This document shows positions 15,852 through 24,262 of a stretch of DNA of 64,000 bases, piece after piece. Position 1 is the stretch's first letter; each line of letters opens with the position of its first letter. The position numbers and the translations under genes are program-made. The notes beneath the pieces were generated by a model. It saw only the letters and a program-made list of their open reading frames with translations. It had not been told where the DNA came from and ran no database searches. The stretch is from contig DATCTN010000026.1 in NCBI GenBank assembly GCA_036567965.1, forward strand, positions 124,001 through 188,000, written 5' to 3'. Origin of the DNA: Candidatus Kryptoniota bacterium. Its GTDB lineage: Bacteria > Bacteroidota > Ignavibacteria > Kryptoniales > JAKASW01.

Positions 15852-16519
15852 CAAATTTCCTGCTCGCGGCAGTAAGTCTCCTTTTTATTTTGAATCCGGC
15901 TCAAAAGGAAGACGGGGTCCAATATCTGAAAAATGCGCTTTCCAAATTCGCGGGGATTGAAGATTACGTAGTCAATGTGAAAGTCCACATGGACATTCCT
16001 GACGTAAAATCCCCCGACATGGAAGGCACTGTTTACTACAAGGAGCCGGACAAATATAAAATGGAATCGAAAGGATTGTTCTTTCTCCCAAAAGAAGTGG
16101 GAGTATTTAATCCAAAGAAATTCGATCCGGATGCGTTTGACGTAAAGTTCGTGGACACAACGGAAGTCGATGGAGTTCCCGCCGTTCGAGTCTCGTTGAG
16201 TCCGAAGAAGGATGAGAGCGGGATGAGGGAAGTGATCCTTACGATCGATGAACGGGATTGGCTCATCCGGGAAATCGCGAGCGTGCCGTACCCGGGAAGA
16301 CAAGCGAGTGCGAAAATCACATACGACAGGTTCGGGAATTTTCAACTTCCTGTTCGAATCGATGTGAACCTCGATATCGATAAGGGTAATATGCCGATGG
16401 GGAGATTCGGCGGCGAGCAGGCGGTAAGGAGAGGATTGAAGGGGAACGTCGAAATTTATTATTCGAATTATAAGATCAATTCCGGATTGAGCGACTCAAT
16501 ATTCAAAACGGAAGAGTGA
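15848..16519 (+). CDS. LolA-like periplasmic lipoprotein-sorting domain protein
   Basis: This 223-residue secreted protein starts at a TTG that overlaps the permease stop (TTGA). MTNFLLAAVSLLFILNPAQ is a signal peptide. The body (VNVKVHMDIP, GTVYYKEPDKYKMES, IDERDWLIREI, ITYDRFGNFQLPVRI) has the pattern of outer-membrane lipoprotein carrier/LolA-LolB folds: an incomplete beta-barrel that holds acyl chains. Being the third gene of an ABC-2 export operon, it may accept a lipid or lipoprotein on the periplasmic side. It is not the canonical lolA and has no lipobox. The fold assignment is by pattern and moderately secure. Confidence 0.65.
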   Translation: MTNFLLAAVSLLFILNPAQKEDGVQYLKNALSKFAGIEDYVVNVKVHMDIPDVKSPDMEGTVYYKEPDKYKMESKGLFFLPKEVGVFNPKKFDPDAFDVKFVDTTEVDGVPAVRVSLSPKKDESGMREVILTIDERDWLIREIASVPYPGRQASAKITYDRFGNFQLPVRIDVNLDIDKGNMPMGRFGGEQAVRRGLKGNVEIYYSNYKINSGLSDSIFKTEE

Positions 16520-16554
16520 CTAGGTAGAAATCGTGAGGGGTTCAAACTTTTGAA

Positions 16555-16610
16555 AGGCTTCATTTTGACGTCCCGAAAGGACTAGAAAGGCCCGTTTGCG
16601 TTTGAAGCCT
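16555..16610. repeat. REP-like structured intergenic element
   Basis: AGGCTTCA at 16555-16562 pairs with TGAAGCCT at 16603-16610 (8 bp). Inside it, GTCC at 16570 and GGAC at 16579 enclose CGAAA as a second small hairpin. The element lies between the LolA-like gene and a small membrane protein gene. Its nested palindromes resemble dispersed palindromic elements, but no second copy is present here. A small structured RNA is the alternative. Confidence 0.4.
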
Positions 16611-16666
16611 GCGCGCCCTATTTTCGGTTGTTGAGTGTTAGCAAACAATAAGAAGTGAGGCCGAGC

Positions 16667-16855
16667 ATGAAAAGTCGTGTTATAACCTTCTCCATTATGG
16701 TTGCAGCTGTCAGTTTCGCAATTGGACTGGTCGGCAAACTGACCGGGCACCATTTCTTTGTTTCAAATTCCACCTGGCATGAGTTTGCGCAAACCGTCCT
16801 GCTCTTCGCGATTGCGTGGGGAGTCGGTGAGCTGGCTTTTGCCAGAAGGGACTAA
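16667..16855 (+). CDS. small two-helix membrane protein
   Basis: This 62-residue hypothetical protein starts at the ATG at 16667, preceded by a GTGAGG ribosome site. It has two hydrophobic segments (VITFSIMVAAVSFAIGLVG and FAQTVLLFAIAWGVGELAF) joined by a polar turn with GHHFFVSNSTWHE. No family is recognised. A good ribosome site and a hairpin right after the stop support expression. It is flanked by non-coding sequence and belongs to neither neighbouring operon with certainty. Confidence 0.6.
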   Translation: MKSRVITFSIMVAAVSFAIGLVGKLTGHHFFVSNSTWHEFAQTVLLFAIAWGVGELAFARRD

Positions 16856-16859
16856 GACG

Positions 16860-16879
16860 GTCGGGCAACTTTGCCCGAC
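16860..16879 (+). terminator. hairpin after the small membrane protein
   Basis: GTCGGGCAA and TTGCCCGAC form a perfect inverted repeat starting five bases after the stop codon; realistically the stem is eight pairs with a four-base loop. No T-run follows, so it could be a weak terminator or an mRNA 3'-end stabiliser. Confidence 0.5.
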
Positions 16880-16995
16880 TTAGCCGGCAGCACGGATATT
16901 TTCCTCGTCCGTGGCAATCAGCAACGGATATGACCGCCATGACGAGAACCCAATCCCACTCGACTCGTCGAATCCAGCACCACGAAGCGAGTTTC

Positions 16996-17024
16996 TTGAT
17001 AAACTTTCACACCTCAAGTATATT
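16996..17024 (+). promoter_or_regulatory. strong sigma70-like promoter of the mutS operon
   Basis: TTGATA and TATATT, each one base from consensus, are separated by exactly 17 bases. The start point would be near 17031, about 20 bases before the TTG start of the zinc-ribbon microprotein and upstream of mutS. Confidence 0.65.
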
Positions 17025-17051
17025 TTAAACGCAATCAAGAGAGAGGAAGAA

Positions 17052-17177
17052 TTGAAATTCGGAAACCTTCCGGGTGCTTGTCGTTGCGGGGGGAGACTTG
17101 AGCTACGAGCCTGCGGATCTTTCTTTTCATGTTGTGCATACCCCTGTGAGGCAATAGACCTGATCGGATCGAAATGA
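17052..17177 (+). CDS. topoisomerase-type zinc-ribbon microprotein upstream of mutS
   Basis: This 41-residue protein begins at a TTG directly behind the ribosome site AGAGAGG. Its stop overlaps the mutS ATG as ATGA, so the two are probably translationally coupled. The sequence has C10-R-C12-GGRLELR, then C21, then GSFFSC and CAYPC (C27, C28, C32). This closely follows the zinc ribbon found repeated at the C-terminus of bacterial topoisomerase I (CxxCGGxL..G.F..C..YP.C), with one residue missing between the first cysteines. A GTG at 16911 in the same frame would give 88 residues, but the promoter at 16996-17024 lies inside that version. A DNA-binding or MutS-associated role is inference. Confidence 0.55.
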   Translation: MKFGNLPGACRCGGRLELRACGSFFSCCAYPCEAIDLIGSK

Positions 17178-19816
17178 GCAAGGGCCAGTCGATAACGCCG
17201 CTCATGGTCCAGTACAGGAAGGTCAAGGATCGCTACCCCGACGCGATAGTGTTATTTAGGATGGGCGATTTCTATGAAACGTTTGAGGAGGACGCGCGGA
17301 TCGCGAGCTCGGTGCTCTCAATTACACTCACGCGTAGGGCTAATGGTGCCGCTTCCGATATCCCTCTTGCGGGTTTTCCACATCACGCCATCAATCAGTA
17401 TTTGCCAAAGCTCGTGAAGGCCGGCTACAGGGTCGCTGTATGTGAACAGCTCGAGGATCCAAAATTCGCGAAAGGAATCGTGAAGCGGGATATCGTGGAA
17501 GTTGTTACTCCGGGCGTGAATTTCTCGGCGGATTCGTCGAAACAAAACAATTACTTCGCTTCATTGATATCCGACGACCGTGAATTCGGTCTCGCATTTT
17601 GCGACGCGACAACCGGCGAATTTAATTATTCACACGGAGACCTGAACCGTCTCGAAAGTTACCTGGCAAGGATCGAACCGCTCGAAGTCGTCATCCCGAG
17701 GGATATGGTGGATACTCTGGCTCCTTTCATTGAGGGACCTCTCAAGAAGGTCACGTTAACCCGGAGAGACGATTATATATTCAATTATGATTATGCCTAC
17801 GACAAGCTTGTTCATCATTTCAAGGTCCAGAGCCTGAAAGGTTTCGGGCTGGAATCAAAACCTCTCGCCGTAGAAGCGGCGGGCGCCGCGCTCGATTATC
17901 TCGCGGAAACTCAAAACGGCAACCTGGCCCACGTCGTCGGGTTGTCTGAATTCAGTCTTGCAGGGTTTCTCGAGATCAACAGGACCAGCCGGAAGCATCT
18001 TGAAATTGCAGAGAGCTCCTGCGAAGGCGGGCCAACTCTGGTGTCCACCTGCGATTTCACACTCACTTCAATGGGCTCAAGACTTCTCCGGCGGGTCTTT
18101 CTTCAGCCGTTGCTGAGTCCTCCGGACATAAATGCCAGGCTTGATGCTGTTGAAGAGATCGTCGATAACCGGGATGTTCGCGGGAGGCTCTCGGATATTT
18201 TGGGAGGGTTCGGGGATCTTGAAAGACTCGTCGCGCGTATATCGACAAAGAGAGCATCGCCGCGAGAAGTCGGCGCACTCCGTGAAATGCTCAGGCGGAT
18301 TCCCAATATCAAGACGGAGCTCGAGAAACTGAACGCAAGAGATTTGAAAGAAGCCTCCAATGAGATCAACACCGAAGCGCAACTCCTGGCGATCCTTGAA
18401 AAGTCACTCTCAGATGAACTACCTGCCTCGGTTTCCGATGGCGGCATAATAAGGAAAGGTTATAACACGGAGCTCGACGAGATCCGCTCGTTCTCGCTGG
18501 ACGCAAAGGGATGGATCGCCCGGCTTCAAGTCTCTGAAAGGCAACGAACGGGTATCTCGTCATTGAAGGTCGATTATAATTCTGTGTTTGGGTATTATAT
18601 CGAAGTCACGAATTCGAACCTTTCCCGCGTGCCCGCCGACTACGTGAGGAAACAGACTCTTGTGAATGCCGAGCGCTTCATTACGCAGGAGCTGAAGGAG
18701 TATGAAGAGAAGGTCCTGCACGCTGAAGAGAAAATTCAGAAGCTCGAGCTCCAGCTATTTGAAGAGATTCGCGACGAGATTATCGCTCACTCAGCCTCGC
18801 TGCTGATGACATCGAGAGCAATCGCCCTTGTCGACATGATGATTTCTTTTGCCAGAGCCGCTGTTGAGAACGACTATGTGAGACCGGTCGTCGACGACTC
18901 GATCGATCTCGAAATCACGGATGGAAGGCATCCGATGGTGGAACGCGTTCTTCCCAGCGGGGAAAGTTTTGTACCGAACGGGATTTTGTTGTCGGAAGGA
19001 AAAGATCAGATCGTATTGATAACCGGTCCGAATATGGCGGGCAAGAGCGTTTATATCAGGCAGGTTGCGCTGATAGTGTTGATGGCACAGGCAGGATCGT
19101 TTGTTCCCGCAAAAAGTGCCCGCATCGGTGTTGTCGACAAGATATTCACACGTGTCGGAGCTTCGGACAGCATTACTTCAGGTGAGAGCACATTCATGGT
19201 CGAGATGCAGGAAGCGGCAAATATTCTGAACAACGCGACTCCGAGGAGTCTTGTAATTCTCGACGAAATCGGGAGAGGGACAAGCACATTCGACGGCGTG
19301 TCCATCGCCTGGTCAATAGTAGAATATCTTCATCAGAATCCGGCAAGATCAGCGCGGACTCTATTCGCTACACACTACCACGAGTTGAACGAGCTTGCCG
19401 AACTTTACACTCATGTCAAGAACTTCAAAGCAGATGTCAGGGAATACGGTGGTAAGGTTGTTTTCCTTCACAAGATTGTGGAAGGAAGCGCAGATCACAG
19501 TTACGGAATTCATGTCGCGGAGATGGCGGGAATTCCGCGCGCTGTTACATCACGTGCAAAGGAGATCCTGAAAAATCTCGAATCGTTCGAGGTATCCGCC
19601 ACCGAATCGGCGTCCGAGAGCCATGTGGGACCAAAGATGCCGCGTGCGAAAAAAGTCCTCTCGAGGAATAAAGAGGGCGATCTCCAAATTGAGATGTTCC
19701 AGTTAGGCGACGAAGAGCTGAGGAAGAAGATAAGGGACGTGGATGTTAACAATCTTACGCCCGTTGAAGCACTTAATAAAATTGCGGAAATAAAAAAGAT
19801 ACTAGAAAAGGAGTAA
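17174..19816 (+). CDS. mutS: DNA mismatch repair protein MutS
   Basis: This 880-residue protein has the usual MutS1 length and domain order. The mismatch-recognition motif is F33-Y34-E35 in RMGDFYETF. The connector, lever and clamp domains follow. The ATPase has Walker A TGPNMAGKS (about 617), DEIGRGTSTFDG (Walker B/D-loop, about 694) and the ATHYHELNEL histidine motif. It binds base mismatches and small loops and recruits MutL. The C-terminal part (EMFQLGDEELRKKI to the end) is the dimerisation helix region. It is followed after three bases by herA and, further down, by a UvrD-type helicase in the same direction. mutL is not in the window. Confidence 0.97.
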   Translation: MSKGQSITPLMVQYRKVKDRYPDAIVLFRMGDFYETFEEDARIASSVLSITLTRRANGAASDIPLAGFPHHAINQYLPKLVKAGYRVAVCEQLEDPKFAKGIVKRDIVEVVTPGVNFSADSSKQNNYFASLISDDREFGLAFCDATTGEFNYSHGDLNRLESYLARIEPLEVVIPRDMVDTLAPFIEGPLKKVTLTRRDDYIFNYDYAYDKLVHHFKVQSLKGFGLESKPLAVEAAGAALDYLAETQNGNLAHVVGLSEFSLAGFLEINRTSRKHLEIAESSCEGGPTLVSTCDFTLTSMGSRLLRRVFLQPLLSPPDINARLDAVEEIVDNRDVRGRLSDILGGFGDLERLVARISTKRASPREVGALREMLRRIPNIKTELEKLNARDLKEASNEINTEAQLLAILEKSLSDELPASVSDGGIIRKGYNTELDEIRSFSLDAKGWIARLQVSERQRTGISSLKVDYNSVFGYYIEVTNSNLSRVPADYVRKQTLVNAERFITQELKEYEEKVLHAEEKIQKLELQLFEEIRDEIIAHSASLLMTSRAIALVDMMISFARAAVENDYVRPVVDDSIDLEITDGRHPMVERVLPSGESFVPNGILLSEGKDQIVLITGPNMAGKSVYIRQVALIVLMAQAGSFVPAKSARIGVVDKIFTRVGASDSITSGESTFMVEMQEAANILNNATPRSLVILDEIGRGTSTFDGVSIAWSIVEYLHQNPARSARTLFATHYHELNELAELYTHVKNFKADVREYGGKVVFLHKIVEGSADHSYGIHVAEMAGIPRAVTSRAKEILKNLESFEVSATESASESHVGPKMPRAKKVLSRNKEGDLQIEMFQLGDEELRKKIRDVDVNNLTPVEALNKIAEIKKILEKE

Positions 19817-19819
19817 CAG

Positions 19820-21340
19820 ATGGCTTTTTCGGGAAAAGTCGTTTCGGTTCGCGGAGCCACGATGATCGGGGAAACAAGCATCACCAACGAATTCAGCGTC
19901 GGGGCATATATATCCGTCGTGTTGGCTGAGAGTAAAATACTCGGGGTCGTCACGTCGATGGAACTCAGCTCGCCGGAGACCGTCAGGTTCTCGACGAACC
20001 TGTTCGGTAAATTCAGCGGCGGGCGGTTTGAGCGCGGGACCGAAGAACTTCCGTTCGCGGGCGCGCCGATCGAGCTTCCGTCAGAAGCCGATCTCGACCT
20101 CATCTTCAACACAAACAGGCGGTACGATTTTACACTCGGCACGATCTCGCTCCTGAACGAGAAGAAGAATTACATCGACCCGGACAAATTTTTCAGCAGG
20201 CACGTCGCGATAGTTGGCGCAACCGGTTCCGGAAAGTCGTGCGCGGTAGCGTCAATTCTGCAGAAAGTTGCCAAACTTCCGGGCGCAAGAATAATTCTGC
20301 TCGATCTTCACGATGAGTACGCAGACGCGTTCGGAGACATGGCTGAACGTGTCAACATCGGCGAGTTTGAACTTCCCTACTGGGCGATGAATTTTGACGA
20401 GCTCGTCGAAACGTTTATTGATCCCGACGACCCTGCTGCGAGAAGCGAGACCGTCGTAATGTCGGAAATCGTCCTGAACAGTAAGCGGATGAAGAACCTC
20501 GCTTACAAAGACTCGATAACAGTCGACTCGCCCGTATACTTCGATCTGGCCGATGTGAAGGTGAGGATGCAGGCGCTCGACACCGAGCGTCTTCCGAACG
20601 GGAAGGAAGGTCCGTTCTATGGGAACTTCACGAGATTTGTTTTCAAGTTCGATACGAAGTTGAACGACAAACGCTTCGAGTTTCTCTTCAAGCCGAAGAG
20701 TTTCAAGACCTCGGAATCCTTCGCCCCGTTTCTAGAGTCGTTGTTCGGATTGAAATCGGGCAAATCGGTCGTGGTGCTCAATCTGAACAGTGTTCCGCAG
20801 GAAGTGATAAACGCACTCGTCTCTCTCCTCGCGCGTCTCGTCTTCGATTTCAATATGTGGAATCCATACCGTGCCAACCTGCCTATCCTGCTTGTGCTGG
20901 AAGAGGCGCACAATTATCTCAACATGCGCAGCTCATCGCAGACTGCGCGCCGCACAATCGAGCGGGTCGTGAAGGAAGGGAGGAAATATGGCGTCAGCTG
21001 TATGGTTGTAAGCCAGCGACCGATCGACGTTGCCGAATCGATCCTTTCGCAATGCAGCAATTTCGTCGCTATGCGCTTGTCTAACCCGGACGACCAGGCC
21101 TACGTTGCAAAGCTGGTCCCCGAGTCGATGGCCGATCTCCTGGACATCATCCCGGCCCTGAAGCAAGGTGAGTGCCTGCTCCTCGGAGACGCGTCGATAG
21201 TCCCGATGAGAACTAAGATCGATGCTCCAAATCCATTTCCGAGAAGCAAGGACGTCGAATTCTACACGAAGTGGAGCATCCTTCCTCCCGCCGTCGATCT
21301 CGCTGCCGTCGTGGATAGATGGAGAAGGATCAGCAACTGA
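19820..21340 (+). CDS. herA: HerA-like hexameric DNA-translocating ATPase
   Basis: This 506-residue ATPase has a HAS-barrel-like N-terminus (GKVVSVRGATMIGETSI), Walker A GATGSGKS near residue 133, Walker B LLVLEEAHN near 357, and RRTIERVVKEGRKYG with a likely arginine finger, followed by SCMVVSQRP (sensor). FVAMRLSNPDDQAYVAKLVP is typical of HerA/FtsK-related motors. In archaea HerA works with the nuclease NurA in end resection, and bacterial copies pair with NurA or with defence effectors. No NurA-like nuclease is encoded nearby; the neighbours are mutS (3 bp upstream) and a SpoIIE phosphatase whose ATG overlaps this stop (TGATG). The role in this operon is open: repair or genome protection. 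Confidence 0.88.
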   Translation: MAFSGKVVSVRGATMIGETSITNEFSVGAYISVVLAESKILGVVTSMELSSPETVRFSTNLFGKFSGGRFERGTEELPFAGAPIELPSEADLDLIFNTNRRYDFTLGTISLLNEKKNYIDPDKFFSRHVAIVGATGSGKSCAVASILQKVAKLPGARIILLDLHDEYADAFGDMAERVNIGEFELPYWAMNFDELVETFIDPDDPAARSETVVMSEIVLNSKRMKNLAYKDSITVDSPVYFDLADVKVRMQALDTERLPNGKEGPFYGNFTRFVFKFDTKLNDKRFEFLFKPKSFKTSESFAPFLESLFGLKSGKSVVVLNLNSVPQEVINALVSLLARLVFDFNMWNPYRANLPILLVLEEAHNYLNMRSSSQTARRTIERVVKEGRKYGVSCMVVSQRPIDVAESILSQCSNFVAMRLSNPDDQAYVAKLVPESMADLLDIIPALKQGECLLLGDASIVPMRTKIDAPNPFPRSKDVEFYTKWSILPPAVDLAAVVDRWRRISN

Positions 21341-22572
21341 TGAATCAAAGGCAGCTTTTTCATGCCATCGAGAAGATGGCGCTGAAAGATTACAAGAGCG
21401 ACGAGGACTTGTTGCAAGGCGTGGTCGAGGAAATCATGAACTCGGATCAGATCAGGATAAAAGGCGGACGGGTCTGGAAACTCATCCCGAGGAAGAACAC
21501 ATATATTCTCGTCAAGCAAATCGGGAAAGTCAAGATGATGGCCGACGAGTATGCGATAAAGGTGTCGGAGTATCCCGACTTTGTGAAGATCGGCAATCAG
21601 AAGACGCTCCTCAGCTCAGAAGCGAATCCGGATTTGCGAAAGAGAGGTATTGCGGAGTACTCCGCGACGGGAGTCGGTGAAAAAGTAAGAGTAAAAGGGA
21701 TTCATCTCTATCCATACATCCTTGCGTTCAATTCGGACGGAGTCGATCAAACACTTTTCGACACCTTGAACGTGATCGGAAGCGCGATCACCGGCGTGCT
21801 TCGGGAGAGGCGGGCACTCGCGCGGACGAAACAGCTCGAGCAAGATCTCGATAGGGCTCGTGAGATCCAGCGGAGTATACTTCCCGAACACGAACAGAAA
21901 TTCGGATCATACGAGATTTTTGGAGTCTCGATTCCCGAACGGGTCGTGGGAGGAGACTTTTTCGATTACCTTCCGGCGGGCGAGGAACACGAACGGCTCG
22001 GCGTAGCGGTCGGCGACGCGGCCAGCAAGGGACTGAGTGCCGCCGTCGAAGCGCTTTATGTTTCCGGCGCACTCAAGATGGGGGTCGAGCTCCAAACCAA
22101 CATGGCCTCTCTCGTAAAGAAGGTCAATAACCTTGTCAATTCAGCTTTTTCAGATTCGAGGTTCGTGACACTTTTTTACGGCGAATTCTCGGACGGGAAG
22201 AGCAGCCTTTTCCTTTACGTGAACGCCGGACACAACTCGCCCATGTTTATCAAAAAGTCGAAAGGCGATGTCGCCCTCCTTCAGCCGACGGGTCCCGCGC
22301 TCGGGATCGCGCCGAACGCGCAATACAAAATAGGTAACGTGAACTTCGAGGTGGGTGACGTCCTGCTCATTTATACTGACGGAATATCCGAGGCTCACGA
22401 CGCGAACTTCGCACTTTATGGCGAAGACAGACTAAAGGCCCAGCTTGTTGAGCTGGCTCAATTCGAGCCTCGGAAGATTTGTTACCAAATTCTGGAAGAC
22501 GTTCAGAAATTCTCCACTTCAGCGACGTATACTGACGACAAGACACTCGTCGTCATCAAAAGACTAAGCTGA
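21340..22572 (+). CDS. SpoIIE/RsbU-type PP2C serine phosphatase
   Basis: The product is 410 residues from the ATG at 21340, which overlaps the herA stop as TGATG; an in-frame ATG at 21319 is the alternative. The N-terminal 160 residues are of unknown fold (IRIKGGRVWKL, YAIKVSEYPDFVK), then a coiled linker (RALARTKQLEQDLDRAREIQ) leads into the phosphatase domain. Metal-binding motifs are VVGGDFFDYL (about 201), VGDAASKGLSAA, LIYTDGISEA and TDDKTLVV. Such enzymes dephosphorylate anti-sigma-factor antagonists in partner-switching pathways or act in other serine/threonine signalling. The histidine kinase encoded 73 bp downstream could be part of the same circuit. The partner is unknown. Confidence 0.88.
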   Translation: MNQRQLFHAIEKMALKDYKSDEDLLQGVVEEIMNSDQIRIKGGRVWKLIPRKNTYILVKQIGKVKMMADEYAIKVSEYPDFVKIGNQKTLLSSEANPDLRKRGIAEYSATGVGEKVRVKGIHLYPYILAFNSDGVDQTLFDTLNVIGSAITGVLRERRALARTKQLEQDLDRAREIQRSILPEHEQKFGSYEIFGVSIPERVVGGDFFDYLPAGEEHERLGVAVGDAASKGLSAAVEALYVSGALKMGVELQTNMASLVKKVNNLVNSAFSDSRFVTLFYGEFSDGKSSLFLYVNAGHNSPMFIKKSKGDVALLQPTGPALGIAPNAQYKIGNVNFEVGDVLLIYTDGISEAHDANFALYGEDRLKAQLVELAQFEPRKICYQILEDVQKFSTSATYTDDKTLVVIKRLS

Positions 22573-22645
22573 AGGGCGCGATTTCGGACGCGCGAACGCG
22601 ATCAGAATCTGATTCATGGAATCCGTGACAGGAAATCTTAGCTAA

Positions 22646-24262
22646 ATGATTCTCACGATATATAAGATCGCTGTTTTTGCGATCACGATTTCGATAACCC
22701 TCTATACGATCTATCGACAGCGGCGCGGTGGATACGGCGTGGTTGCCGGCTGGAAAAATATTCCCATCGGTCTTAGCCTGATCTCTCTTGGAATGGCAAT
22801 GGAAGCGCTAAAAGGAATCGTCACAATACCTGACGTCATTAATCTTCCTTACGATGTTGTAAGCTATTTCGGGTTGTTTCTTCTCGGCATCTTCTTTATC
22901 GGATACGGTTTTATCAGGCTTGTACCTGAGATGGATGACTACGTAAGAACGCTTGCCGACAAAAAATTTGTCGAGCAGAATAAGGTTTTCACGAAACACA
23001 TCTTAAAACTTCAGGAGAACAGCGTCGCGCTCGCCTCTCCGGGCAGCGTGCAGGATGTCCTCCAGAGAATCGTCTCGAACGCGCAGGAGGTCACGGGCGC
23101 GCATCTATCCGCACTCATGCTTTTCAACACGGGGTCCGACACGCTCAATTCTTCCAATTACTCGGGAGGCGGAGGCGGCGTGCTGGAGAAGCTTGTCGAC
23201 ATTTACGACATCGACCTCAGAATCATAGAACTGCCCCGCGTGGAAATGGATTTTCTTAAGAAGCTGGCACGCACCAGAAAGCCGTACATCGGTACGGACT
23301 TGTCCGAGTTGATCGGGTTCTTTGTCGGCGAACGAGAGATCCCGCAATTCGCCGACCAGCTTGGGATGAAGCGGTTCGTGCTCGTCCCGCTGCACGTCGA
23401 CCATATTCCGGAGGGATTCCTCTGCTATGTCTTCACGGGAGAAGAGTATTCCGAAATCCTTCTGGAGCTTTTCGCCCACCAGTGCTCGCTCGCAATGCGA
23501 AACGCGAAACTGTTCGACGAGATGCAGCAGAACACGATCGCGCTTGAAGTCCAGCGGAGGAAGGCCGAAAACGCGAACAGGGCGAAATCTGAATTCCTTG
23601 CCAACATGAGTCACGAACTCAGGACGCCGCTGAACGCGATCATCGGGTTCGGGGAAGTGCTGCAGACCGACATGAATGAGATGCCGCAGGATATGGCAAG
23701 ACAGTTCATCGGCCACATCAGCAGCAGCGGGAGGCATTTGCTCGAGTTGGTTAACGACCTCCTCGATCTTTCGAGGCTCGAGATCGGGCGGTTGAAGCTG
23801 GAGAAGACAAGGTTCCAGGTCTACGACGAGCTGATGCAAGCAGTTAAGATCGTTGAGCCGATGGCGCTGGAAAAGAAAATCGAGATCGTGACGGACATAG
23901 ACGAGTCTGTCGGAGAAATATTTGCCGACGCGCAGAAGATGAGGCAGATAGTGATCAATCTCCTCTCGAACGCGGTGAAGTTCAGCCACTTCGGCGGCAA
24001 GATCAACCTTAATGCGTGGAAGAACGAGACTGCGATTCATTTCTGCGTGGAAGATTTCGGAATGGGAATAAAGAGCGAAGACATAGAAAGGCTCTTCAAG
24101 CCGTTCGAGCAGCTTCAGCAGAACCCGTACGCAAAGAAGTATCGCGGCGTCGGGCTGGGACTCGCTTTGTCCAGGCGTCTTGTCGAGCTCCACGGCGGCA
24201 GAGTCTGGGCCGAAAGCGAACCGGGCAAGGGCTCGAAGTTCTATTTCACGATTCCACAGTAA
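22646..24262 (+). CDS. membrane sensor histidine kinase with GAF domain
   Basis: This is a 538-residue kinase. The N-terminus has three helices (ILTIYKIAVFAITISITLY, GLSLISLGMAMEALKGIV, YFGLFLLGIFFIGYGFI), then a coiled stretch and a GAF-like domain (about 130-290). HisKA follows with the phosphoacceptor in NMSHELRTPLNA (about H322), then HATPase_c with NLLSNAVKFS (N box), DFGMGIKSED (G1) and GVGLGLALS (G2). No receiver domain is fused and no response-regulator gene is adjacent. The stop overlaps the helicase start by one base (TAATG), which is unusual company for a sensor kinase. Signal and regulator are unknown. Confidence 0.93.
   Translation: MILTIYKIAVFAITISITLYTIYRQRRGGYGVVAGWKNIPIGLSLISLGMAMEALKGIVTIPDVINLPYDVVSYFGLFLLGIFFIGYGFIRLVPEMDDYVRTLADKKFVEQNKVFTKHILKLQENSVALASPGSVQDVLQRIVSNAQEVTGAHLSALMLFNTGSDTLNSSNYSGGGGGVLEKLVDIYDIDLRIIELPRVEMDFLKKLARTRKPYIGTDLSELIGFFVGEREIPQFADQLGMKRFVLVPLHVDHIPEGFLCYVFTGEEYSEILLELFAHQCSLAMRNAKLFDEMQQNTIALEVQRRKAENANRAKSEFLANMSHELRTPLNAIIGFGEVLQTDMNEMPQDMARQFIGHISSSGRHLLELVNDLLDLSRLEIGRLKLEKTRFQVYDELMQAVKIVEPMALEKKIEIVTDIDESVGEIFADAQKMRQIVINLLSNAVKFSHFGGKINLNAWKNETAIHFCVEDFGMGIKSEDIERLFKPFEQLQQNPYAKKYRGVGLGLALSRRLVELHGGRVWAESEPGKGSKFYFTIPQ

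Noticed and set aside
16911-17051. Longer 88-residue version of the zinc-ribbon protein upstream of mutS
   Set aside because: The strong promoter at 16996-17024 lies inside it, and the TTG at 17052 has a much better ribosome site. Not fully excluded.
23105-24193. A 362-codon open frame antisense to the histidine kinase
   Set aside because: It lies fully inside the kinase gene on the opposite strand, has no ribosome site and shows no protein pattern. The kinase motifs on the plus strand explain the sequence.
24016-24261. N-terminal extension of the UvrD-type helicase
   Set aside because: It would overlap the kinase ATPase domain. The ATG at 24262 overlaps the kinase stop by one base and gives a normal helicase N-terminus with the Q motif.
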